This document shows positions 1 through 7,685 of a stretch of 11,227 nt of DNA, piece after piece. The first letter of the stretch is position 1. The number at the start of each line of letters is the position of its first letter. The notes beneath the pieces were generated by a model that saw nothing but the letters and a program-made list of their open reading frames with translations, had not been told where the DNA came from and made no database searches. Source of the DNA: Halocafeteria seosinensis (Eukaryota > Sar > Bigyra > Bicosoecida); NCBI GenBank assembly GCA_001687465.1, contig LVLI01002560.1:1-11227 (forward strand), in the 5' to 3' direction. The translations under genes and the position numbers were made by a program.

Positions 1-585
1 GAATTGTTATTAGCAGCAGAGTTCAGATCTCTGTTCCTCGCAGACTTGGCTTTCGTTGTCCCAGGAGCAATCGAGTAATTTTTGGAATAAGCAACAGGTA
101 TCATCCGTCTTGCCGATGGGTACAGCTCGCCGATTTGAAGTTTACGGAATTGGTCGTTTTGGAGGCTCCAAAGCCAAAGTGGAATAGCGCGATGCTTGCC
201 GTAACAATTCCATCACAGTTTTATGTTTCGCGTATTTTTCATGTTTGTAGCTTCCGTACGTGGTGGCATTTTTCCTTTGATGTTTTTGTTGAAGCGCTCC
301 AAGACTGGCTGAGTCGAACAGTTATCCTCACAACGCTGGTATCTGCCAACAAAGCATTGAGTCCCTTTACACAACACGCAGGAACCGTGGCAGTGTGTTA
401 ACATCAAACAAATACTCGACGAACGCTGCTTCTTTTCCTGGGTTCGCAACCGACTCCGCTGGCCAGTGAAGCTACAAGATTTCTCCGAGAAACGAGAAGA
501 AGTCGCCGCCCAGCAAGTTACCACAGGCAACGGACTTGAACGGATTGTGAAAAGAAAACAAACAACAAACACGTATCGAGTAACG
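1..585. other. No convincing gene
   Basis: I see no gene here that I can defend. Frame 1 is open from the window edge to a TAA at 76-78 (ending VVPGAIE) and could be the end of a gene entering from the left, but 25 codons are too few to judge. An 88-codon plus-strand ORF (135-401) and a 135-codon minus-strand ORF (213-620) overlap each other. Neither shows a recognisable domain, signal peptide or biased composition, so both are treated as chance. The inverted repeat CAGAG/CTCTG at 18-34 is short enough to be chance. Confidence 0.5.
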
Positions 586-1167
586 ATGGCAGACAAAAGC
601 TTCTTATCGTTCGGTGTCAATTCACCGTCGCAATCTTGGTCCTATGCGAGCGACAGAGCTGACGCTGATGTTTCCACCTTGTCCGAGCTTCGCATGATAT
701 TCCGGTGTCGAGAGGGGGTCGGAGAATGCGGATACGATGCAATGAGAACCGCGTTAGGCTTTGTGGACGAGAACGATTCTCCTCCCGATGTACTGTATCC
801 GCCGGTGACGACGTCTGAGCAAATTAGAAAACGGCATGAAATCGTAGCCTGTCCAGCCCCTCGGGCTCGCGCGCCTTCGCCCCAACGTTGCGCTGATATT
901 ACTTACAATGAAGAAGTACAACTGCAACCGAACGATGCCTACCGAACACCACCACGGCAAAACACTTCAAGGAAACGAATGCGGCAAGATGTCTCTTCTC
1001 GTTCCCCTCTTTTACAGATGGCTCAAATGAATACGGGACAGCGATCTTCCTACGCCCGGCCAAAGAAACCCCGTCAATACGTCAGCAGCAGCGAACAAAG
1101 TGATCGTGTCCTACATCACACCACGACAAGGAATCAGAAAGTGAAACGGAAACTTTGTTATCAATAG
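586..1167 (+). CDS. Hypothetical basic protein, 193 aa, possibly nuclear
   Basis: I do not recognise this protein. The frame is open from 466, but the first ATG is at 586 (context GTAACGATGG, with G at +4), so the start is placed there; upstream codons lack a Met. The N-terminal half (residues 1-85) has a mixed, globular-looking composition (MADKSFLSFGVNSPSQSW, then FRCREGVGECGYDAM). The C-terminal half is low-complexity, rich in Arg, Lys, Ser, Gln and Pro, with basic clusters RKRMR, RPKKPRQ and KVKRKL that could act as nuclear localisation or nucleic-acid-binding segments (inference). No transmembrane segment or signal peptide is visible. It ends in TAG. Six bases later comes a 5-bp inverted repeat (AAGCC/GGCTT, 1174-1190), too short to be called a terminator. 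It lies upstream of the GLUG gene on the same strand. Confidence 0.45.
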   Translation: MADKSFLSFGVNSPSQSWSYASDRADADVSTLSELRMIFRCREGVGECGYDAMRTALGFVDENDSPPDVLYPPVTTSEQIRKRHEIVACPAPRARAPSPQRCADITYNEEVQLQPNDAYRTPPRQNTSRKRMRQDVSSRSPLLQMAQMNTGQRSSYARPKKPRQYVSSSEQSDRVLHHTTTRNQKVKRKLCYQ

Positions 1168-1298
1168 CTGGCGAAGCCTGGCCTTGGCTTGAATTCATCG
1201 TTGTCCTTTATCGCACGAAAGTGCTGATTCTGCGGATCAAATATACACGCGCCAACATTACCTATACCCGGCTGGTACGGTCTGGTCTGGTATGGTAT

Positions 1299-1315
1299 GC
1301 TTTGGCATCCAAAGC
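1299..1315. repeat. Perfect hairpin, 7-bp stem, 3-nt loop
   Basis: GCTTTGG at 1299-1305 pairs exactly with CCAAAGC at 1309-1315 around a CAT loop. It lies 130 nt after the upstream gene and is not next to a stop codon. A few stems of this size are expected by chance in 11 kb, so a role is only possible. Confidence 0.4.
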
Positions 1316-1430
1316 CGATCTGGATACAAGATGAGCCTGTAACCGTATGCATAAGTTCTTCTCTCTTTGGCCAAACATACTGCGGGAGAAAAAGAAGGGA
1401 TTGAAACAGTCCCTTTTCTCAGTGGTTCAC

Positions 1431-1445
1431 AGAGAGAGAGAGAGA
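1431..1445 (+). repeat. AG dinucleotide microsatellite
   Basis: About seven AG units in a row. It falls inside the non-ATG 5' extension of the GLUG reading frame, where it would encode an Arg/Glu run (RERE). That argues against translation from the extension. Confidence 0.75.
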
Positions 1446-1681
1446 CCGACAACAACTTTTGTCAGTGTTTGAAAAGTGCATATATCGTGTATCGTCGTAA
1501 ACCACAGCTCACAAGGACTTATGGTATGACTGTTCCATTCGGGAGTCAAGAAATGTGCTTCATCGGCAGCTACTACCATACAGAGAGAACTTCATGGAAA
1601 GCTCCCAGTGATCGACACAATTCCATGTACGGAACATGCAAAGCTTTCAGTGCGTTTCATCGAAACCTGAAACTGCAAAAG

Positions 1682-3364
1682 ATGACACCGCGTTGCAGGG
1701 CAATAGCGTCGTTAATGGTGCTTATTCCGTTTGTGAATGCAATGGTGTTGATCGGTGCTGATACTGGGCTGGATCTTAGAAACGATATCGTTAATGGGCA
1801 CGAGCCCTGTTTTCAGTATGTTCGCGAACGCAACTTGTTTCATATGAGTTGTAGAACATTGCACTGGAAATCCCACGGATACACGTCTGACGCTTATATC
1901 TCACTGGGTGCGGGCGAGATATTTGACGGCGATGTACACGACACAGAGAACGCAGAACAACATAGCAGTGTCATTGATTTGAGTGGCGTTCGATTGTTTG
2001 ACGGATTGTTCAAAATCAGGGACGATGTGACAAATTTTGCCAAAGCTCCCTTGATAAGAAATGTCCATGTCAGGGGTGGGACACTTCAGCGTTCAGGTGG
2101 ATTCATTGTTCAGGAGGACCAAAGGTATTTTATGGTTGAATCATGTAGTTCCACGGGGAAGATCGCCAGTGATCTTTCAGGTGGGATATGTGGATATCGG
2201 AGCGGTTATGATAACGGTGAAATTAAGGTTTTGGGGTCTTATTCGACAGGGAAGATTAAGGGAAAGGAGGCAGGTGGCATCCTAGGACGCGGGGTAGGAT
2301 CAAATGGAATAGTTAACGTAACACAATGTTATTCCTCAGGCACTATTGAAGGATCATACGCAGGTGGTATCGCTGGCTCCTACGCTGGCCGTGAAAATGG
2401 TAAAGTTAATATCATCCACTCCTATTCCACTGGAGATATTGTCTCGCATGGTGGTATTGTGGGTGGTGTTGCTTGTTGGCGTGAAGGATGTGTTCATATA
2501 CAGGAATGTTTTAGTACTGGACGAATATCTGCAGATTATAGTGGTGGAATTACGGGGACTCACGCAGCCCAAGAAAACGGCGAAGTACGTGTTGTAGATT
2601 GTTATACACACGGAGATATTGATGGGAAATACGCAGGAGGAATTACAGGTCTACGGGCAGGAGGTTCTTCAGGCAATGTTTACATCAACAACACTTATGC
2701 ATCTGGTACAGTGAAAAGCCCAAGTGCTGGCGGGATCATAGGAAGCATTGATTCCGATTTCCGAGGAGGCACTATTCGTATCCAATATTCTGTGTACAAC
2801 GGTAAGATTATTGGAGATGTTTCGGTGGACTCCTTTCTACAGGAGGAAGGGAATTCCGATGATCTGGATGATATACGAGGCCAATTATACCATTTCGACA
2901 GGATTCAACAGTGGGATGATGATAGCTGGGCGATCAATGGGACTGACAGCTTTCCTATATTACGGTTTCAGCTACCACCGAGTCCTAGCCCCAGTCCAAG
3001 ATCGACCAGCACAAGCACCCGGACGATGTCGATGTCGGTGACGGCCTCGACTACACCGACATCGTCGCCTACAGCAGCTACTTCTGGTCTTCCGTCGCCC
3101 ACCGAATTTCCTTCAAGTCCATTGAGTAACTCAGTCACTGCTTCTGCTTCAAGGTCGGGGGAGATTTCCCGAAGCAGCTTTGTTCCATCTGCGAGTGTCA
3201 CCCCATCGCCATCGTCACAGACCCAAACAAGGACTCCGACTAAAACGGCGAGCTTGACTCCAACACGAAGCTCCATACCGATACCTTTGGAAACGAACAG
3301 TGGCCAGTCTGACCAGGTCATCATACTGCCTGCTCAAAGATGCAAGCGCGCGGTAAAAGGCTGA
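1682..3364 (+). CDS. Secreted GLUG-repeat protein with mucin-like tail
   Basis: A 560-aa protein if started at 1682. The frame is open from 1367 and another ATG lies at 1526, but the 1682 Met begins a good signal peptide: basic MTPRCR, then hydrophobic AIASLMVLIPFVNA with a plausible cleavage after VNA. Residues 150-378 hold about seven repeats of 29-32 residues of the form C/S-Y-S-T-G-x-I-x-G-x-x-A-G-G-I-x-G, the GLUG pattern of beta-solenoid surface proteins and adhesins. The closing block at 409-429 (SWAINGTDSFPILRF) matches the W-x-I...P-I-L-R end common in such proteins. Residues 432-535 are a Ser/Thr/Pro stalk, probably O-glycosylated. There is no C-terminal membrane helix, so it may be released, bound non-covalently, or truncated. 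GLUG proteins occur in bacteria, algae and giant viruses. Viral origin is inferred from neighbours. A cell-surface or virion-surface binding role is inference. Confidence 0.75.
   Translation: MTPRCRAIASLMVLIPFVNAMVLIGADTGLDLRNDIVNGHEPCFQYVRERNLFHMSCRTLHWKSHGYTSDAYISLGAGEIFDGDVHDTENAEQHSSVIDLSGVRLFDGLFKIRDDVTNFAKAPLIRNVHVRGGTLQRSGGFIVQEDQRYFMVESCSSTGKIASDLSGGICGYRSGYDNGEIKVLGSYSTGKIKGKEAGGILGRGVGSNGIVNVTQCYSSGTIEGSYAGGIAGSYAGRENGKVNIIHSYSTGDIVSHGGIVGGVACWREGCVHIQECFSTGRISADYSGGITGTHAAQENGEVRVVDCYTHGDIDGKYAGGITGLRAGGSSGNVYINNTYASGTVKSPSAGGIIGSIDSDFRGGTIRIQYSVYNGKIIGDVSVDSFLQEEGNSDDLDDIRGQLYHFDRIQQWDDDSWAINGTDSFPILRFQLPPSPSPSPRSTSTSTRTMSMSVTASTTPTSSPTAATSGLPSPTEFPSSPLSNSVTASASRSGEISRSSFVPSASVTPSPSSQTQTRTPTKTASLTPTRSSIPIPLETNSGQSDQVIILPAQRCKRAVKG
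2129..2815 (+). repeat. GLUG repeat array within the coding sequence
   Basis: About seven protein-level repeats with a period near 90-96 bp. Conserved positions are an aromatic plus S-T-G opening, a central A/S-G-G-I-x-G, and a closing N/E-G-x-V/I-x-V strand. The DNA copies have diverged (for example GGAATTACG against GGTATCGCT), so this is an old array kept at the protein level and not a recent tandem duplication. Two opening positions are Cys, which may pair in the folded solenoid. Confidence 0.8.
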
Positions 3365-3831
3365 AGCTGTTTGGCGAGGCATTTTAAGGAATGAATCAAG
3401 AAGAATGTTAAAGCGTAGGCTGGTAGTGCATTTCTTCAACGGAAGATACCGATGCAATGTGATACAAGTTCATCTGCTTTTTCGCGGTCAGAAGCTGGCC
3501 ATTAAATCCTGTAGATATGGTACGAGAATTCCTTCGCATGCTTCGGCAAGCAAATCCTGCATGTTTTGTCTTGCGTTTTCTCGCAAACACAGACTCGGTA
3601 CCCGACCAGTCAGCTGCTTCGTAACCACAGTGCAGACGACACGATGCATGATGCATCACGATGATACTCTCCAACTTCACAAGGTCATCTTCGTCGCCAG
3701 GCACTAGAAACGCAGGTCACATGGATTGATAACACAATCGAGAGAATGACAAATATACCACTGAGTCAGTCAGTGAGACGCGACAATCTTGTTCGACATC
3801 AACCTTAACGCAGGATTCTCTCGGTTTCATA
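3365..3831. other. Spacer with overlapping weak ORFs and inverted repeats
   Basis: A 100-codon plus-strand ORF (ATG 3405, TAG 3705-3707) and a 98-codon minus-strand ORF (3408-3704, non-ATG start) overlie each other almost exactly. Neither resembles a known family, and at most one can be real. If the TAG were passed, the plus frame would run to TGA at 3747-3749. Two small inverted repeats follow: GATGCA/TGCATC (3643-3657) and CACTGA/TCAGTG (3759-3775). Both are within the size expected by chance. The last 60 bases are the presumed leader of the next gene. Confidence 0.4.
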
Positions 3832-4509
3832 ATGAAACCATCCAAGCTTGATCATTCCTACATTCAATGGCTCATCGACATGCTTGGCACCCTAGACCTA
3901 CTACAAGCCACTCTAGCCAGTTTGACCGGGATCGAGTATCCGATCGTTGATGTGAACGAGTCACCCAACATTCGCAAGAGGTTTGAGCAAAGTCGAAGAC
4001 AGATGACGGCCAGGAAAAAGACAGGCAAGCACCCAGAACGAGTATTGGACGACGGTCTTTATTTTGCTGATGCTCACTGGTTCTCTGTTGTTGACGGGGT
4101 GGTCCGAGATTCCTTTGGGAAACACTACCAAGCCACTGAAACTGCCCATTTTTGTCAAACCTTTGCTCTACTTATTTTTCTTCAGCATAAGCATAGAGAG
4201 ATCTTCGACAGTCTAGGAATGCCCTTGTGTCCCGACGAATTCGAAAGGAACGTTGAGGTCGCCATGGACTTTTGGCTTCATGTCTTCGCCCATCACTCCG
4301 AACTGGCCCTATGGCTATTGGATCAGGTCGTTTCGGACATCCATGCCGGCCATACTGAAAATGTTTACATCGAGCTTCCTCAAAATCAGGGGTTTCGTCT
4401 ACAACACATCATCTACAACAAGTTTCTCCTTTATCTCCAAACAGTGTCCCGACTTTCCTCTGTGTTCGCTTTTTCTTTGCTAGCGCAAGTGTCGTTCCGC
4501 GGTAGGTAG
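3832..4509 (+). CDS. Putative viral cysteine-protease-like protein, 225 aa, 3' end disrupted
   Basis: The start is the first ATG (context AATAATGA). Residues 80-112 carry an ordered set: AHW (His82), VVRDSFG (Asp93), YQ (Gln100) and FCQTFALL (Cys108). The His-Asp-Gln-Cys order, with Cys at the start of a hydrophobic helix, matches clan CE proteases such as adenain and Ulp1, but the spacing is shorter than in those families, so catalysis is an inference. Uncharacterised NCLDV proteins have similar HW...FCQTFA blocks (from memory, not checked). The C-terminal half is helical (VAMDFWLHVFAHHSELALWLL). The frame hits TAG inside a GGTA/GATA microsatellite, where TAG is part of the repeat. Beyond a second TAG at 4519-4521 the same frame stays open to TAA at 4729-4731, ending in an ordinary-looking segment (YGKEFELFYHPEQHNPEF). 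The gene probably once ended there, or an intron lies between. Confidence 0.5.
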   Translation: MKPSKLDHSYIQWLIDMLGTLDLLQATLASLTGIEYPIVDVNESPNIRKRFEQSRRQMTARKKTGKHPERVLDDGLYFADAHWFSVVDGVVRDSFGKHYQATETAHFCQTFALLIFLQHKHREIFDSLGMPLCPDEFERNVEVAMDFWLHVFAHHSELALWLLDQVVSDIHAGHTENVYIELPQNQGFRLQHIIYNKFLLYLQTVSRLSSVFAFSLLAQVSFRGR

Positions 4510-4530
4510 GTAGATAGATAGGTAGGTAGA
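4501..4530 (+). repeat. GGTA/GATA tetranucleotide microsatellite
   Basis: Seven tetranucleotide units (GGTA, GGTA, GGTA, GATA, GATA, GGTA, GGTA) followed by GA. In the frame of the upstream gene the array supplies TAG codons at 4507-4509 and 4519-4521. It also offers several GTAGGT splice-donor-like sequences, so it could be part of an intron instead of a disruption. Confidence 0.85.
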
Positions 4531-4924
4531 CTTGGAACACAGGCACACGTAGAATCGAAGGATAAGAATTTTAGTTTGCCAGCCTTTAGATCAAACACGC
4601 GCCATCCCTTTCCGAGAAAACTCTTTCTCTTTCTGGTGCACACACATACTGTTCACCGTTATGGGAAAGAATTCGAGCTTTTCTACCATCCCGAACAACA
4701 CAACCCTGAATTCTCAAACACAACCAATTAACCGCAGTCACGGTGGCATATCGCCACCATAGTCACAGAATCGTCGATGAGCTTTTCAGGCAGGTCCATA
4801 ACGTGTATGGGCTCATCTTCTAAGGGAGTCTTTTGTATAATGATCCATTTTGAGGCCTTTCGAGAGCAAGAGCAACCAACCTTGATGACACACACGACGT
4901 GCATATCGTATTTTTTATGTTACA
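4510..4924. other. Possible 3' remainder of the upstream gene, then spacer
   Basis: From 4522 to 4731 the frame of the FCQTFA gene is open and ends in TAA. A perfect hairpin starts 10 nt later. From 4760 to 4924 I see no supported gene: a 74-codon plus ORF starting at 4777 has no recognisable features and runs into the antisense of the acidic minus-strand gene. Confidence 0.4.
4742..4758 (+). terminator. Possible 3'-end hairpin, 6-bp stem, 5-nt loop
   Basis: GGTGGC at 4742-4747 pairs with GCCACC at 4753-4758 around ATATC. It begins 10 nt after the TAA at 4729-4731, which is in frame with the gene starting at 3832. The protease stop at the far end of the window has a hairpin at the same distance. 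Six-bp stems are common by chance, so the placement is the only real support. Confidence 0.35.
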
Positions 4925-5470
4925 TCATATCAACGCGAGGAAATCAGATTCTGATCTCTCTCCCTCGTCTCTGTTGGCATCCTCGCAAATCAATTGGTTA
5001 ATCTCTTGTCTGGCTTCTTCTTGTGCGTTCGTGGCTGAAACCCAATCTCGTGTATACAACCGTTTCCTCAAACGGAAGTATTCCATTTCTCGTTCATTTA
5101 GAACATATCGCCCACGTCGGCAATCTGTGCTTACATACCTCGCCGGAACAATGCAAACTGGTTTCGTGCTATGATATTGTTGAGAAGACGACCCAATCGA
5201 AGCAGAGCGAACACAGGGCTTCGGCGATTTCTCGTCTTCAGAATTTAAACCACCTTCGTCGGATTCTATGACCTCAAGATCGAGATCACCTGTATCGGAT
5301 TCTGAGTCGAGAACATTTTGACAGACGCCGATCCCCGGGCTTTCGTCATCGTTTCCATGCATCTCCAGGTCTTCGTCAACTACACGTTTCATCAAACGAA
5401 TCAAAAGGGACGGCAATTCAAACTTTGTGCCCAACACAGAATTAATACAATACTGCATGGATACGCTCAT
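4925..5470 (-). CDS. Hypothetical acidic protein, 181 aa
   Basis: I do not recognise this protein. The frame is open upstream to 5623, but that part only translates the TGTGGGGT repeat cluster, so the first ATG after it (5470) is taken as the start. An ATG four codons later is equally possible. Residues 30-75 are strongly acidic (DLEMHGNDDESPG, ESDTGDLDLEVIESDEGG, NSEDEKSPK). The C-terminal third is charged and probably helical (RRGRYVLNEREMEYFRLRKRLYTRDW, then EEARQEINQLI). There is no signal peptide or membrane segment. Acidic-then-basic-helical layouts are common in nuclear proteins, but nothing here sets a function. It lies downstream of hAT-1 on the same strand, separated by the repeat cluster. 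It could be a host or viral gene, or a second cargo ORF of the transposon. The opposite-strand ORFs here look like shadows. Confidence 0.45.
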   Translation of the reverse strand: MSVSMQYCINSVLGTKFELPSLLIRLMKRVVDEDLEMHGNDDESPGIGVCQNVLDSESDTGDLDLEVIESDEGGLNSEDEKSPKPCVRSASIGSSSQQYHSTKPVCIVPARYVSTDCRRGRYVLNEREMEYFRLRKRLYTRDWVSATNAQEEARQEINQLICEDANRDEGERSESDFLALI

Positions 5471-5530
5471 AATTTCCGATCTCGAAGCACATTGTTCCTC
5501 ACACTGATTCGCATGCAGTGATGTGATTTG

Positions 5531-5615
5531 TGTGGGGTCCGAGGTGTGGGGTCGGCCAAAAAAGTGGATGTACAACCAAATTTTGTGTGGGGTCAATGTC
5601 GAAAAATGTGGGGTA
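5531..5615 (+). repeat. Cluster of four TGTGGGGT repeats
   Basis: TGTGGGGTC occurs at 5531-5539, 5545-5553 and 5586-5594, with TGTGGGGTA at 5607-5615. The block from 5585 resembles 8119-8150 on the other side of hAT-1: both read TTGTGNGGGGTCAA, then a short spacer, then AAAAATGTGGGGT. The cluster lies 47 bp beyond the hAT-1 stop, so it may belong to the element's end or to an older dispersed repeat that hAT-1 entered. Confidence 0.65.
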
Positions 5616-5661
5616 TTGATCAAAATTTCAGAAATCGTTGGAGGGACAAGAAAACAGCGTA

Positions 5662-6951
5662 TTATACGCCAAGTTCATGTTCTTTAGAACGCTGATAGTC
5701 AAGACAAGCCTTATCGACGACCCACCTATTGACGGAGACATATATTTCGTTGCAAAACGTCGGTGCAGACTGCCTGTTTCTTGCAGGATCCTGTTGTCGC
5801 CTAGTGACCACTGAAAATGCTCGTTCTACACAAGCTGAAGACAATGGGACAGACAGCTGCTTAAGCTCCCACGAAGCTAGCTCAGGATATTCACTTCTTA
5901 ATGCTTTCTAGTGGTTAATGAGAGTCTTACCAGTCGGGGAACACTGAGAAGGTGTAGATCGGTACTGCCCCCACTGGAACTCAATCACCGCATCACAATG
6001 TTCGTTGAAACAGTTACGGAATTCAAGGACTGTATCGCATGCAGCTAAGCCAGTAGGAACTAGCCACTTAAGCTTTTCAAAGCGTTCGATTGTGGCTCCC
6101 ATGTGATCATCATACTTCTTTTTTGCTTTAGTCAAACCATCAAAGTAGCGGTTCAGAAGTTCGCGAAGGTCTGCTCCGTCAATAAGAAACTCTTCCAAGA
6201 ATGTCTTCAAAGTACTCCTGCTGCCCGCCTCCAAGTCGCTAAATGTTTGTTCTAGGAACTTTCGCACCAGCTCGATTTCGTTAAAATCCACCTGATCAAT
6301 TTGAGCGCACTTTATGAACTGATCAATCCTCTCGGCGCACCTGAGCACCAACTTCATTCCCGCCAGGATTGAATCGTCAGCTAATTTCTCAGTCAGTGAC
6401 CCAGAGCATATATCATCTGTGTCGCTTAGAACTTGTAGTAATTGCTCTTTCTTGTCAAATGCATGCCGTAAAGATGGGATAGCAGTATTCCAGGGGGTTT
6501 TGGCGTACCGAAATTTTGGAAGTAGAATACCCTTTTCCTGCAGCGCTTTGCGCAGTCTGCCTGGAGCTGTGCTGGCAAGCTGACGGAGGAGGACTAAGAG
6601 GTTCTTTACGGGTTTCATAGAGTTTAAGATGGCCTCAATCATTAGATTGCCTCCATGAGACATACACCTCGAATGCACAACGTGCTTGTATTGTCGTCGT
6701 CTTTGGAATAGCCTTACCGCTTTCACCATGTACTGCGCATTATCGCTGCAAACTGCAGTAAGTTGGTTGGGGCTGATACCGTTCTCCTGCAGTACTGTGT
6801 CCATCATTTCATCTACGGATTCCCCAGAGTATGAGTCTGGTGTCCGAACTGACAGCAAAATGGGGTGCTCAAAGTAAGCAGATGTGATCATCAACAGAAA
6901 ACCGCTCATTTTGAGCAGTCTCAGCTGAGATTCATCTACTACCAGAGTCAG
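5662..6951 (-). CDS. hAT-1 transposase catalytic exon
   Basis: This exon carries the RNase H-fold core of a hAT transposase, which cuts and joins transposon ends in the nucleus. Just after the acceptor comes TLVVDES, with the first catalytic Asp. CSDNAQYMVKA follows with the second, then RCMSHGGNLMIEAI with the family's C-x2-H...NL motif, and TPWNTAIPSLRHAF in the place of the usual W-containing motif. The long helical insertion domain follows. The end, LSVPLSSACVERAFSVV, is the conserved dimerisation and catalytic Glu segment. A TAG at 5910-5908 separates the core from this last segment, with the same frame on both sides. GTAAGA at the preceding codon and an AG 27 nt on would remove the stop in frame, but 27 nt is very short for an intron. 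Otherwise it is a single nonsense mutation that would delete the catalytic Glu. Confidence 0.88.
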
Positions 6952-7016
6952 CTGCACATATCGCAGAAAAATTGGAGAATTTCCAGTTAGATCGATGCTT
7001 TAGAAGCCGTACTTAC
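6952..7016 (-). other. Spliceosomal intron in hAT-1, 65 nt
   Basis: Donor GTAAGT at 7016-7011 and acceptor TTTTTCTGCGATATGTGCAG ending at 6952, with a possible branch site ATCTAAC in between. Both ends fall on codon boundaries. Removing the intron joins ...EQNAP to LTLVVDES, the expected order in hAT transposases. This is the best evidence that the host is a eukaryote with short introns. Confidence 0.85.
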
Positions 7017-7283
7017 CGGGGCATTTTGCTCAGTGAGCTCTCGCCGGATTGCACTTGCAATCACCTTCACGCATGAAGGTACATGTGTGTTTGTTATGGT
7101 CTTTCGGTTGAAAGATCGCGGGTATTGGATGAGTGATGAAATACCCGATAGACGTGCTAGTTGCTCTATTTGGGAGGGATTTAATCCGATCCCGAGCAAT
7201 TTTCCGGAAAGAAGCGAGGTTTCAGCAGTGTCTTCCGACTTAAAGGCTTCGTCAATCTTGAATGAAACATCTCCATTGTACTC
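7017..7283 (-). CDS. hAT-1 transposase linker exon
   Basis: Begins after the acceptor CACTTACAG and is open for 89 codons to the GTAAGT donor. It encodes an acidic stretch (FKIDEAFKSEDTAE) and then LNPSQIEQLARLSGIS and VKVIASAIRRELTEQNAP. It links the zinc finger to the catalytic core. It is in frame with the catalytic exon across the 65-nt intron. Confidence 0.75.
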
Positions 7284-7351
7284 CTGTAAGTGACAAACAT
7301 ATAGTAACTTTCGTATCTAGTGATACAGCATTCTGTTAAGAGCTGGCTCAC

Positions 7352-7602
7352 CTACCATTTCTTCTGATGACCTTTCCCCTTGTCGTGGTTGAGTAGGTAA
7401 TGAGTCTCCGACGCTTTTATGTTACCCTTACATGCCACACAGAATACACGACATGACTCCCATAAGGCGCTATGCTGCTTCTTATTGTCACTAATCCATT
7501 TAAAACGCTCTTTAAGTCTCCTCACATCCTGAAATCCCAGTTTTATCCGGCCTCGGCTCTTTCGTGGTCGCTTTCGGGATGCGGCACTTCCCTCGGTTAA
7601 GC
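7352..7602 (-). CDS. hAT-1 zinc-finger exon (BED/C2H2 type)
   Basis: Encodes a basic stretch (SRKRPRKSRGRIKLGF) and then a finger: FCVACKG (Cys-x2-Cys) followed by THYLLNHDKGKGHQKKW (His pair). This is the DNA-binding N-terminal finger usual in hAT transposases, which recognises the element ends. Upstream, CACACAG at 7609-7603 is a possible acceptor. The exon runs into TGG TAG GTGAGC. The stronger donor (GTGAGC, 7351) leaves an in-frame TAG in the exon. The alternative GTAGGT donor (7355) removes the TAG but shifts frame against the next exon. The copy is therefore mutated here, or uses a site I cannot see. Confidence 0.7.
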
Positions 7603-7685
7603 CTGTGTGACATAGCCATTACTAGGAATGGTTACATAATTTTCATGCATGTACTACGTTTGGCCAGTACAAACTTGATGGTCAC

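Larger units (their letters stand above)
1168..1681. other. Intergenic region with hairpin and microsatellite
   Basis: This is the spacer between the basic-protein gene and the GLUG gene. It holds a degenerate GGT-rich stretch (GGTACGGTCTGGTCTGGTATGGTATGC, 1274-1300), a perfect hairpin just after it, and an AG dinucleotide run at 1431-1445. A TATA-like TATATC at 1481-1486 could belong to the GLUG promoter, but this is only a motif match. The GLUG reading frame is open from 1367, so part of the spacer could be translated if an upstream Met (1526) is used. Confidence 0.4.

Noticed and set aside
213-620. 135-codon minus-strand ORF
   Set aside because: It overlaps the start of the basic-protein gene, has no recognisable domain, and its Cys/His spacing did not fit a known finger or the algal-virus Cys motif I considered.
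2968-3324. 118-codon minus-strand ORF, Val/Asp/Gly-rich
   Set aside because: It is the antisense of the Ser/Thr/Pro stalk of the GLUG protein; the composition is a by-product of those codons.
3405-3707. Pair of overlapping ORFs of about 100 codons on both strands
   Set aside because: Neither has a domain or clear codon signal and they exclude each other; kept only as a note in the spacer entry.
3643-3775. Two inverted repeats with 6-bp stems
   Set aside because: Roughly twenty such stems are expected by chance in 11 kb, and neither follows a supported stop codon.
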